From contig RPFO01000188.1 of the NCBI GenBank assembly GCA_009746045.1, positions 586,516-650,515 of the forward strand: a stretch of 64,000 nt of DNA, read 5' to 3'. Below the pieces are notes generated by a model that did not search any database, was not told where the DNA came from, and saw nothing but the letters and a program-made list of their open reading frames with translations. Made by a program: the position numbers and the translations under genes. Origin of the DNA: Mesostigma viride. Taxonomy: Eukaryota; Streptophyta; Mesostigmatophyceae; Mesostigmatales; Mesostigmataceae. Positions 54,177 to 64,000 of this stretch are shown piece by piece (positions within the stretch are counted from its first letter, which is position 1; each line of letters opens with the position of its first letter).

Positions 54177-57100
54177 ATGAAGCGTTGGGGACCGACCGGA
54201 AGTGGCCGAACCTTGCCTCCTAGGAACAGAAGTGAAGTCGGCGTCGATGAGCTTTGTAGGCGTTTGAAAAGGGTGTCTGGGGCTTTGGATTCCGAGTGTG
54301 CACAAGCGAAGGGTGTCCGTTCCATGGCTATGGCCGTACGGCGGGGCCCGTGCTCCAGACATCGGTCGCGGCGAATACCCATCCCGTCTTGCTCGCCATA
54401 TGCAACCGACTCTTCCTTCCGCCGCAGTGCCCGGTTGTCCGCTGCGAGACAAAGTGGTGGAGGGTTTTCTTCTGGGACCTCTTCTGCGTCTGGCTTGTCG
54501 CACATGCACAGGAGTTCAAGCGAGTCTCGGGCTGCATCGGGCCAGGAACTGTCAGATGCGTGTCCGACTTCGCCCTCCAGGCGGTCGACGCATAGAACCA
54601 GACGCAGCTCAGCCAGCGCCCCTCAGCATGCTCGGTCCGCCCCTGCCTTTGAATTGGCCTTGTCCGACCAGGAGTCGGATCAGGAATTGGCAACGTCTAG
54701 CGGATCCTCGAGTGGACCTTCGACGTGCATGGACGGGCGGTCTTCATCACCGTCGGTGGAGTCCGTTGAGCCAGAAAGTGCAGCCCGTGGTTATCGGCAC
54801 GGAGCAGCGGCTGGTGACACGTGGAATTCTTTCATACACGCGCTGGTGGGCCTGCACAATCTGGGCAATACATGCTACGCCAACAGCTGCATCCAGTGCC
54901 TTGTGAGCATACCCCCCCTCATGGAGTCTATACTACGCAGCCGGGTTAGCAGGACTCGGTCTAGAATTTCATCAGAGAATCGGCCCCGTGGCTTGGCCAG
55001 GGGATTCACCTCTCTGGTTCACCAACTGCGGCGGTCCGGGGCCGCCGTCTCTCCGGACGCCCTGATGGAACAAATGCGCGAGTGGCGGCCACAATTTAAA
55101 GGCGCGACACAGCATGATGCACAGGTAAACATGTATGCCGCCTGGAAAGGGCTGTCCTAAGAAGGACATGGCCATGGAGATCTGTGTTCACCTTTTCCCA
55201 TCCGCTGCAGTACGTCAAATGGGTATCACGCTTTCATATCGTCTTTTTTTTTCATTAAGAAAGCGTGTGTACACATGATGGATCGTGGTGGCAGATGGAG
55301 GCTTTGAGTCCAGCTTGTGCCTTGCAAGGCCTTACTTTCGGCTGCATGGCCTGGCGGAGGTAGCCGCCTTTGGCTTTTGTGAAGCAAGCTGCTGCATGGC
55401 AGGAATGAATGAGGTTATGTCTTGTTGCCCTTCTTTCTGGGTAATTTTTTACAAATAGAATCTTCAATAATCACTATGTACTTAACTCATCAAAACTTTG
55501 CAGTCAACCACTTCCATATATATAAGAAGACAAGGTCAGCTGGCAGCACATCACACGCCATCGAAAGCTTCCATGGCGTTTGCTAGTGGCTTCCAAACTC
55601 CCAAGGTTGATTGCGGTTGTTAGCCGCTGCTTTGCCATAAAGCACCCTACCGTTTTAAATTTCTTCCGGTTGGCTTAATACTTTTCGTTTGTGTATATTT
55701 GCTCTGTATGTACCTGAAGTTAACAGGTTAACTCTGGCCGTGCTCCCGCGAATCCCCTTCCCCAGGAGTTCCTCCGCTCCTTGTTGGACGGCTTGCACGA
55801 GGAGCTCAACCGCATCTGGCCCGACCCGCCACGTGTCCGCGACCTGAGCGGCCACGGCTCCCCGCTGGAGCAGGGGCAGGAGGCGTGGCTGCACCAGCTG
55901 TCGCGGCAAGACAGCGTCATCCAGGATATCTTCGGGGGTATGTACGCAGTGATGGTTTGCCTTTGTGTTCTGCATGGTGTTGTGCCAGCCTGGCTGCAAT
56001 GCACGTGGCTTTTGCCCCTCCCGCAATCAGTCTAAAGCCGTCATGCTCGGTCGCAGGTTTCTGGGAAATGTGTATCGGCGTGGACGCATGCTCCGCTCTA
56101 CGAAGTAGTACAACCTTTGGTGGCCTTCGTGGGCAGTTGATGCTGGTGTTTCGCACTAGCCCTGTGTTAGCTTGCTGCGGACCTCTTCACTGCCCACCCA
56201 GTTCCCACATGCATGCCAGGACGATGCCATGACCAGGATTAAATGTGTCCTTCCCCAAGGTGGGTGAGTGAGCTCCCTGGTCAGGCACTACCTGACTGTT
56301 GACTGCGTTTGTGCCCTGTGTGCTCCAAACCGATTTGCTCCGCTTTTGCTGTCCATGCGCCCGCTGTGTCATGGAACAGGCCAGCTGCAGAGCACGATCG
56401 TGTGCCAGATGTGTGGCAAGTCCTCCCACTGCTTCGACCTATTCCTTGACCTATCGCTGCAGATAAATAAGAAGGGCGGCCGTGCGGGGGGCAGCAGTAG
56501 CAAGGGCGGTGGCAAGGGCGGCGTGGGCACTGCTGCGGAGGCAGTAGACCTGCACGACTGCTTGGCGGATTTCACAAGCCAGGAGAGCTTGGACGCGTCC
56601 GAGCGGTTTTGGTGCAAGTGGTGCCAGGTGGGTGGGTCGCGTGATGTTTACCGGGGGAAAAGGAAGGATTTGTTACTGGTTTGGAAATGGTGCGGGTGTA
56701 TTGTTTGGGAATGCCGCTTTCTTTTATCCGTGTCTCGCCGCCCCCCCTCGCGGTATCCCTCGCGTATCATCTCCCCCATATCCGGCGGCTTCACCGCACT
56801 GCTTCCCCGGTGTTGAAATCCTGAGCAGATTCTGACCATGCGCTTCAAAGCTGACTTTGCATCCTGACCATGCACGTGCTTTGCATCCTGCGTCTTGCGA
56901 CACCCGCTTGTCGCTGGTTGCCTGCTCTTCTGCGCGTGCAGGCGCACCGGCCGATCATGAAGACGATGAGCATCTTCCGCTTCCCCTGGGTGCTCGTCCT
57001 GCACATCAAGGTCGTGCGCACTGTTTTTTGCTGCTTGCACGCTCGGTCCACCTTTCGTAAAAGTTATACGGGCCGAGTCAAGTGTAAAGGACGTAACAGG

Positions 57101-58812
57101 GAAAAAGTTACTTCATGTTTCCGTTGGTGGAGGTGGGCTTTTATTGCGGGGGCATTTTGGAGTTCCCCCAAGGTACCTAGCAACCATGGGTTGTTAGCTG
57201 AACAAAGTCAGGAGAAGGGGATGGGGAACATTGATTGGATGCTCGTTATACCACGTAGACAGACACACTTCCAAATATGCAAGAGCTCTATGGTCACAGC
57301 TACACAAGTATTGACGAGATCAACCAGCACAGGCCTGGTGTTGAAATATGGATGATCTGGGCCATGGAAGCCCAAGCCTGTCATTGTTTCATGGCACATG
57401 TATACACCGTGCTGTGCCAGGATCAAGTCCCGCGAGTGTCTGTGTGCCTCGCCAGCCTTGTGGCCAGAATCTCCGTTTCGCGTGGGAGGCTGACAACCAC
57501 GTTACCTGTGCGCCGCGTAAGGTGGCAAATACCGTGGTGGTGTCTGCCAGGCACGTCTGTAATGGCCGCATTTCTGGTGTCGTTGTTTTGTTGGTCACGG
57601 TGGAATCTGCTGGGGCAGCTGTTCGCAGGATCAGCATGTCCACGCGTATTGGTAGGTAACATTTTGTTTGGAAAGTTCGTTTCGTTTGGGGGGGTGTCGG
57701 CGCCCTTGTGCGCTCATGCTTCCTTTCCTTCCCAGCTGTATGATCCAGACTTCCTCCCCATGGATAGAAGGAGTCAATGTACCAAATCGTTTGTGGTTAT
57801 CTCTCTTGGGTGCTCTGCCATGCGTGCAGCGCTTCACCAAGACGATCCATTCCTACCTCAAGGACAACACGCTCGTCCGGTTCAGTCTAAACTCCCTGGA
57901 CCTGACCCGCTACCAAAGGTGAGCAGCTAGTGGGATCGCGCACAGACTCTAGGGCGCTTGGTGTCCCCTACCTGTATTCGCACGGGTTCCTTATTCGACC
58001 TGTGAAGTGGTTCGCTTGGTGTCCCCTACCTGTATTCGTACGGGTTCCTTATTCGACCTGTGAAATGGTTCGCTTGGTGTCCCCTACCTGTATTCGCACG
58101 GGTTCCTTATTCGACCTGTGAAGTGGTTCGCTTGGTGTCCCCTACCTGTATTCGCACGGGTTCCTTATTCGACCTGTGAAGTGGTTCGCTTGGTGTCCCC
58201 TACCTGTATTCGTACGGGTTCCTTATTCGACCTGTGAAGTGGTTCGCTTGGTGTCCCCTACCTGTATTCGCACGGGTTCCTTATTCGACCTGTGAAGTGG
58301 TTCGCTTGGTGTCCCCTACCTGTATTCGCACGGGTTCCTTATTCGACCTGTGAAGTGGTTCGCTTGGTGTCCCCTACCTGTATTCGCACGGGTTCCTTAT
58401 TCGACCTGTGAAGTGGTTGTAGGCTAGCAATGAGAGACACTCGAAAAATGCTTACTTGCCCTCAATCCTCCCCCTTGCCCTCACCGCTTCCCCTTGCCCT
58501 CACCGCTTCCCCTTGCTTTCCTCACCACTTCCGCTTATCCTCGCGCCCGCACACAGCCCACTCTCTCTGGATGTGCACGCGGGCACCGGTCCGCCCATCT
58601 ACGACCTGCTCGCCGTGTCCAACCACGAGGGCAACATGCGCGGCGGCCACTACAATGCCGTGTGCCGGCTCAGCCCCAGCAGCAGCCGCTGGTTCTCCTT
58701 CAACGACTCGGTCGTGAGCGAGACCAGCCCTGCGTCCATCGTCACGCCGTCTGCCTACTTGCTCTTCTACATGCGGCAAGGCAAGGGGAATGCGGGCGAG
58801 TGGGCCCGGTAG
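54177..58812 (+). CDS. Ubiquitin-specific protease (USP/UCH family C19)
   Basis: Cysteine protease that removes ubiquitin from proteins. Six exons: 54177-55124, 55766-55937, 56380-56627, 56942-57010, 57830-57918, 58557-58812, with phases agreeing throughout, giving about 593 aa. An N-terminal Ser/Arg-rich stretch (~220 residues) precedes the catalytic core. Cys box: GLHNLGNTCYANSCIQCL. QHDAQ|EFLRSLLDGLHEEL spans intron 1. GGQLQSTIVCQMCGKSSHCF carries one zinc-binding CxxC and FWCKWCQ the second. WVLVLHIK|RFTK spans intron 4. His box: YDLLAVSNHEGNMRGGHYNA, then WFSFNDS and AYLLFYMR. All catalytic motifs are present. Exon 3 has a Gly/Lys/Ser insert (KKGGRAGGSSSKGGGKGG) between the finger halves. 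Overall layout resembles USP36/42 or plant UBP15-17 types, but subfamily is not certain. ATG 54177 is the first in frame. Confidence 0.92.
57957..58422. repeat. 58-bp minisatellite in last USP intron
   Basis: Eight units beginning GCTTGGTGTCCCCTACCTGT and ending GACCTGTGAAGTGGTTC, differing only by CGCACG/CGTACG and AAGTGG/AAATGG. It fills most of intron 5. Confidence 0.95.
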
Positions 58813-60184
58813 ATCAGGGCAAGGGTGACGTCTAAGATGAGACAAACACGGCGTATGCGCGCTAGCGTATGTCACCATCAGCTACTGCTTCGCAGGGATT
58901 CTGCTTCTTTAGGAGCATGCCCGACAAGGAGCATGCCAGGACGGGGGGTGCTGCCAGCATCACTGCATGGGTCCGGGGCGCCCATCTTGGGCGTGCTCCA
59001 GCCCTCCCCCCCCCCACACCCCCTCTACGTCAAATGTCTACTTCTGGGAAATGGCTGTGCCCCTTGCATGCTATGGTCGCCTCTGGTAAAGCTTTTTCCG
59101 AACATTCTTTTGAGCTACACCACGTGTAGGTCGCCATTCTTAAGGCTGCCTTCTTGGAGCCGTGAGTGGCACTGTATCATGGCACCGTATCATCGCACCG
59201 TATGCGTGACCGATGGGCAGTGCAAGCTGCTGAGCTGTAGTAATTCCTTTTTTATTGCAGACGGCACGTGTGTTCTTTACTATGCGGCTGTCGCTGAACA
59301 CCAGGGCTTGAGTCCACCCCGTGCTGCTGTTGTACCTGCATTGTAGAGACAGCCAACTCCCAGCCTTTGTGTTGGCCACCAGACTGTTCAGTGGCTGCTT
59401 GCAAACCTGCACACCGACTGAATTTCATCATCCAGACTTCGGCGGTGATGTTGTCAGTGGCTTAGGCCTTCAGTGCACACGTAATGCAGAGTCTGTGGGG
59501 GCTGTCTGTTGCGTGGAAAGCCGTTTCCGTCATGATGAGATGGGTGAGGTTTGGGACCGAGGCTGTGATGGGATGGATATAGTACTCACTATACAGCAGC
59601 CCATGCTGCTGAGATGCGCGGCTTTCCCAGAGACCAAAAACTTGGTCTGATTTTTTCTCCGCGCTGCCGGCTTCCTGAGAAGCATGCTATTGCGGCCAGA
59701 CCGTCCTGTGGTGGGAAGGGTTGTGCTGGTTCTGGCCTCAGTGGGCTGAGCATGGGATGGGGTGGCACGATGTTCGCAGAGGAAGAGGGGTGAGCAATAT
59801 GAGGCAAAACCTTATTCAGCGTGACTAGCTGTGGATGGACGGATGGTGGAGAAAGCCACATATTGAGGCACATATGTTGCTGGCAGCTGCTTTCTTGGCG
59901 CTGGCGAGGAAATGACACTTTATTAGCGGGAGTTTGAAGCATGGTCACTTGACACTTTGTGTGGTGGCAGCCACGTTATGTACGCAACCCCATGATGCCT
60001 TTGTCTACGATACCTGTGATTTGGATATTTTTTTTCCCAATTAGGCTACAATCTACATCAGTGCGTTAGTTACCATACACAGAGAAACTTGCGACAGTGA
60101 CTAGGGTGACTTTTTTGTGTGTTGACCATTTAATTCTTTCACAATGCAATTTTTGGTTCCGTTGAGGTTCAAGTAAAACAAATT
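58813..60184. other. USP 3' region and intergenic DNA
   Basis: No protein-coding gene recognised. ORFs of 80-170 codons here show no motifs. It should contain the USP 3' UTR. GGCACCGTATCATCGCACCGTAT shows a small tandem repeat at 59177-59203. Confidence 0.5.
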
Positions 60185-60362
60185 AAATTATAACATGACT
60201 CCAGTCAGGCTTAGCACGTGGCCCGCGCTTATGCGCATGTGCGCCTATGATGAGACTCCCCACAGATGATGCATCAAGAATTCAGCCAAGCTTTGCCTAT
60301 GTGCACAGAGAGCTACTCTCTGCTGAGAAGCCATTAATTAAAAAATTAATTAATTAATTTTA
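60185..60362 (-). repeat. Repeat-family copy with (TTAA)n
   Basis: ATTATAACATGACTCC, then AGTCAGGCTTAGCACGTGGC, ATTCAGCCAAGCTTTGCCTA, GAGAAGCCATTAATTAAAAA. The middle motifs match 2145-2200 and 2640-2765. It lies about 60 bp before LINE ORF1, so the LINE may have inserted beside it, or it may be part of the LINE 5' UTR. Confidence 0.6.
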
Positions 60363-60420
60363 ATCTCTCTAGTGAATTAGCATGTTGAAGGTGTGAGTAG
60401 CTAAAAAAAAACTTTGATTT

Positions 60421-61068
60421 ATGGGCTTTCAGGAAAGTAGTATATACATGACGGCCACCAGCTACGCTAACATGGTCAAACAGACGGACATTGCCAACCT
60501 AATGGAGGATGCCGCACGCAGGGGAGCGGCAGCCCACAAGACTGCTATCGAGGAGGACCTGCGCTCACGCAGTATAGTGGTCCGGTATTTCCAGGTCGCA
60601 CAGCAGCCTGAAACGGACCTGATGCTAGCGCAACGCCTGTACCACAGCCTCATCGTGGGCAGGCTGCAACTGGGCAACGAACGCATCCGCATTGAGTCGG
60701 CAGCCTGGATGGCGGGCCAGCCTGGCCCCATCCGGGTGACCTTTGCGAATGTGGCCAGCAAGGTGAAGGTACTCCAGGCCCGCAAGCTCCTAGGCGGGAG
60801 GAACGCGCCGAGCCTCGACGACCTCCTCTCACCAGCCCAGCTAGTCATCAAGAATGGTCTGCTGGGCAGCGACGTGGCGACCAAGGCCAAGCAGGATGGC
60901 CAGAAGGTCTACGTCCGCCTCGTCCACGACACCCCCGTGCTATTCATCAACGGCCAGCGCACGGAGGCGCAGGCTCCTAACAAGCGGCACAAGTCGGGCC
61001 GTCCCAGGCCCGCCCCAGCTGCGTCATCATCGTCTACGCACGTCCCGGGTATGGATGGCGCCCGGTAA
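60421..61068 (+). CDS. LINE ORF1 (putative nucleic-acid-binding protein)
   Basis: A 215-residue ORF directly upstream of the LINE ORF2. It is rich in charged residues. IRIESAAWMAGQPGPIRVTF, KVKVLQARKLLGG and QKVYVRLVHDTPVLFINGQR could fold as RRM-like beta-alpha segments, as in L1-clade ORF1 proteins. This is inference from position and composition, because no zinc knuckle is visible. The C-terminus is basic/Ser-rich (NKRHKSGRPRPAPAASSSST). A possible alternative start is the ATG at 60450. ORF1 proteins coat LINE RNA in the cytoplasm. Confidence 0.6.
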   Translation: MGFQESSIYMTATSYANMVKQTDIANLMEDAARRGAAAHKTAIEEDLRSRSIVVRYFQVAQQPETDLMLAQRLYHSLIVGRLQLGNERIRIESAAWMAGQPGPIRVTFANVASKVKVLQARKLLGGRNAPSLDDLLSPAQLVIKNGLLGSDVATKAKQDGQKVYVRLVHDTPVLFINGQRTEAQAPNKRHKSGRPRPAPAASSSSTHVPGMDGAR

Positions 61069-61103
61069 GGGCACACCCTCGCGGCCTCGCGGTACAATAG
61101 GCT

Positions 61104-64000
61104 TTGGGCACAGCCTTTATAAACAAGCCCCTTTCCATCCTCATGTCGCACCGTGCGAGCATGATCAGGATGCAAGGTCGCCAGGCACGCCACGGTCAAC
61201 CTTCCCGCCAATTTACCAGCCTTACACGCCTCCTAGCCCGCCTTGAGCGGGATGAGGCCCAGTCGACACGCCGGCGACCCCAGCCAGGACGGAGACGACG
61301 CATATCCGTCCTGAAAGAAAGCCTCCATGCGTTGACAAGCATTAACCCCAATCGCCACCCCCCCCCCCCCCCCCCCCCACCCCCACCCCCACCTCCAGCA
61401 CTACCCTTCTCCACCCCCACCCCCACCCCCACCCCCCCGCTAATAGGGCAACGGCCCATTCTTGGTATTGCAAGTTTTAACGTGCGCACCCTCCCTGCAG
61501 ATCCTTCTACGAGCGGCGGCACCCCAGCACGCCAACGCGTCGACGAGCTGATCGCCCTGTGCGCCGACAACAAGATCGCTGTTCTTGGAGTCCAGGAGCA
61601 CCGACGCACCGTTGACCCTCAGCACGCGGTCAACGGTCTGCTGGTCGACGACCTGCGGCAGGCTGGCGGTTCCACTATGGTGGCGGCGACGCGCCGGGCC
61701 AAGGTGGTGTGGGCCTCTTGTGCTCGCCGGCAGCATCAGAGCAGCTCCAGTCCATCGTGCTGCGGTCCCCGCGTGTGCTAGTGGCCACTTTTTCGGCCAC
61801 TGAGGGCCATTCACACCACACGCTAACCGTTATCGTGGGATATGCACCACATGCGGGTCGAGCTCAGGCGGAACGTGAGGCCTTCTTCGACGCCCTCAAG
61901 GAGGAGGAGGCCAACATCCCAGCTCGGCACTTCCTGGTTATGCTGCTCGACGCCAACGCCACGCTGCCAGTTGGCACTGGGGGCGCTCAGTATTCCCCAA
62001 CCAACACGACAGCCAACGGTAACACGCCTTTATTTGCGAATCTGCTGGCAGAATCTGCGCTGGTTGCATGCAATGCTTCTTTCGCACGCCCCGCTGAGCA
62101 GCTGGCCACCTTTTTTGGGCCGTCGGATCGGGTGGTGTGCCTTGATTATGTCTGCGTACGTCGGGCTCAGCGCCCCTCAGTTGTCGATGCTCGCGTCCTG
62201 CAAGATTCTGTCAGCACGGTGGAATCTGATCATCGTCTCGTGCTCGCTCGCATCAGATTGCGGTTTCCTGGGGTGAAACCGTCGCGACAGCTGGCACCTC
62301 AGCCAGATCTGAAAGTGCTCCGGATTGTGCTGAAGGATGCCGACAAGATGTCAGCAGAAGAGCAGGCCGCTATGTCGCACAGGGATGATTTCCTGGCCGT
62401 ATTCGACGCCGGGGGCAGCCGACAGCAGTTACACGCCATTCCGCCGCCGGGGGATATTTCAGTGATCCTCCGTGGTGTCGCCGCCAAGTATCGCCTGGCT
62501 GCCCGCACCCTCCCCACCTTGCCTCCGCGTCGGCAGCTTGCTGTCCACCGTCACGCACCGACAGTGGTCGCCGCCAGGCAGATGCTCCGCCGCAACAGAG
62601 ATCCGATCGCCAAACCTGGGCTGCAAGCAGCTCTGAGGGCCGCCTACGAGCAGGCTGAGAAGGCAGATGCTCAGCAGATGGTCAAGGACCTGCGCAGCTG
62701 CCAGCAGAAGCACGACGGCAAGGGGGCCTGGTTCTGGTACAAGCGCCTCGGGCACCCGGACGGCCTCGGCCGGCCCCACCGCCACGACGTCCCCGGCGCC
62801 CCAGCCAAGCGGCTTCGTACCTGGGCCACGGCCACGGCCGAGGTCGTGGGGACAGCTGCGCCGCCCCCACCCCTGCTCCCAGCCGCCGCCGCCCGCCCGG
62901 CCGCCCTGGCCGGCCCCGCAGGGCCCCCGGCCCCGCCTAGGTCAGCGGCGGACTACCTAGTCCCCCCGCTGGTCGGCCCACTTGGCGACCCGTCTGACAT
63001 GCCTCCTTTCACCTCTCGCGAGGTCACGGAGGCGGTCCAGCGCCTGCGTTATGACGCAGCCACCGGCTCTGACGAGATTCCGGCCGCAGTTGTAAAACTT
63101 GCAGCCGAATTCGAGGACACAGGTGTTATGCTGCTCTTCCGGGACATCTGCAACCGCCTTCTGCTGTCGTCGCAACCACCTCCAGCGGCCTGGCAACACA
63201 GTTTTCGCACGATGCTGTACAAGAACAAGGGGTCGCCTGCCGACCCCGGCAACTACAGAGGGGTGTGCATTCAAAGTGCCCCCCTCAAGCTTCTTATGCG
63301 GCTCATCCTGAACCGCCTGCGCACGGCCCTGGACGGTCACCTCAGCGAGACTCAGCACGGCTTCCGTTCAGGTCGCAACACAGTACAGGCGCTCTTCGCT
63401 ACTCGCCGACTGGTGGAGGAACTGCAACGCCTTCAGCCTGGTGAGTCCCCTTTGCACCTTGTGCTGGTGGACTTCATCAAAGCCTTCGATTCGGTTTTCT
63501 GGCCTGCGCTTTGGGACATCCTCGAGTTGTTCCGGATCCCCCGCCCCCTGATTGCTGTCATCCGCAACCTGTATGAAGGGTCCACCACTTCGGTGCGCAC
63601 TTCTTACGGGACCACGCCCCCATGCCCTTTACAGAAGGGTGTGTGGCAGGGCTGCGTGCTGTCGCCCTACCTGTTCATTATTGTTGTCGAATACGTAATG
63701 ATTCAGGCGCGCAAGCGATTTGCCCGCATCGTGGGCAGGGAACCAGGAGTGCAGGTTGCTAACAAATTCTGGCATGGCGGTGCGGACACGGAGATTCGGC
63801 TAGCAGACATCATTTACGCAGACGACACCACCCTCTTTGAGGACACTGAGCACGTGCAGACATGGCTTGACTGCCTGGCTCTCGAGGCCCGTGCAGTGGG
63901 GCTTGAGGTCAGCAAGAAGACAGAGGCCCTGGCGGTTGGGCTCACCACCTCAGCGCCGCCCCTCTATCTCCTAGACGGCTCTCGAGTCCTGTATCGGGAC
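61104..64000 (+). CDS. LINE ORF2: APE-type endonuclease and reverse transcriptase, one frameshift, runs off window
   Basis: In frame with 61104, a basic N-terminus, a poly-C run (61360-61378) and then the endonuclease start ASFNVRTL, ALCADNKIAVLGVQEHRR. Near 61655-61662 the frame changes to that of 61661 (GWRFHYGGGDAPGQGGVGLL), which then stays open to 64000. Further endonuclease residues are MLLDANATL, DYVCVRR and ESDHRLVLARI, so the Asn, Glu, Asp and His of an APE-like fold are all visible. Reverse transcriptase motifs are YKNKGSPADPGNYRGVCI, SETQHGFRSGRNTV, LVDFIKAFDSVFW, QKGVWQGCVLSPYLF and IIYADDTTLFED. Catalytic residues are intact. The frameshift makes this copy inactive unless it is a sequencing error. 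The C-terminus lies beyond the window. The clade cannot be set from this part alone. Confidence 0.85.

Overview
The window looks like nuclear DNA from a repeat-rich green alga or a close relative. Its genes have many introns with GT-AG borders and GC-rich exons. The proteins are eukaryotic: SCAMP, an organellar Lon protease whose N-domain resembles plant LON1, a ubiquitin protease and a tandem CCCH protein. Introns and intergenic DNA are full of micro- and minisatellites and transposon debris. The lineage is an inference from gene style and cannot be fixed without a search.

Layout. 1-1862: right part of a piggyBac element with a broken transposase. 1867-8.9 kb: nested transposon debris, comprising a 158-bp-arm foldback, (TTAA)n and (ATGAA)n tails, a solo restriction-like-endonuclease ORF, a tandem dimer repeat and a 5'-truncated LINE end. 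9.36-17.34 kb (-): SCAMP membrane-trafficking gene. 18.60-21.36 kb (+): intronless-looking SEL1-repeat/MYND protein, divergent from SCAMP across about 1.26 kb. 21.4-24.2 kb: LINE remnants. 24.27-42.47 kb (-): an 18-kb, 14-exon mitochondrial-type Lon protease, which I reconstructed exon by exon (about 1,039 aa). Its introns hold at least six minisatellites, a PIF/Harbinger-type MITE and a LINE tail. 42.98-44.69 kb: non-autonomous piggyBac element with TTAA duplications. 43.6-49.6 kb (+): weakly supported unknown gene spread around a 2.6-kb minisatellite and a 0.5-kb GGGA tract. 50.13-52.26 kb (-): TTP-like tandem CCCH zinc finger. 53.0-53.7 kb: LINE remnant between 20-bp direct repeats. 54.18-58.81 kb (+): six-exon USP-family ubiquitin hydrolase. 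60.4-64 kb (+): LINE with ORF1 and an endonuclease/reverse-transcriptase ORF2 that runs off the window.

The genes are unrelated housekeeping functions (secretory trafficking, mitochondrial proteolysis, deubiquitination, mRNA binding) and do not form a cluster.

The most unusual structure is in the Lon gene. At least seven of its exon borders have decayed tandem copies in the neighbouring intron. Each is a short echo of the 3' splice site plus the first 15-40 nt of the exon, or in one case of a whole exon, typically 110-150 bp from the real one and still recognisable at protein level (for example GKILCLSG echoed as GKFLSLSG and GKQVCLGG). One 62-bp minisatellite lies between the real splice site and its echo. 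This suggests that introns here grow by tandem duplication anchored on splice junctions.
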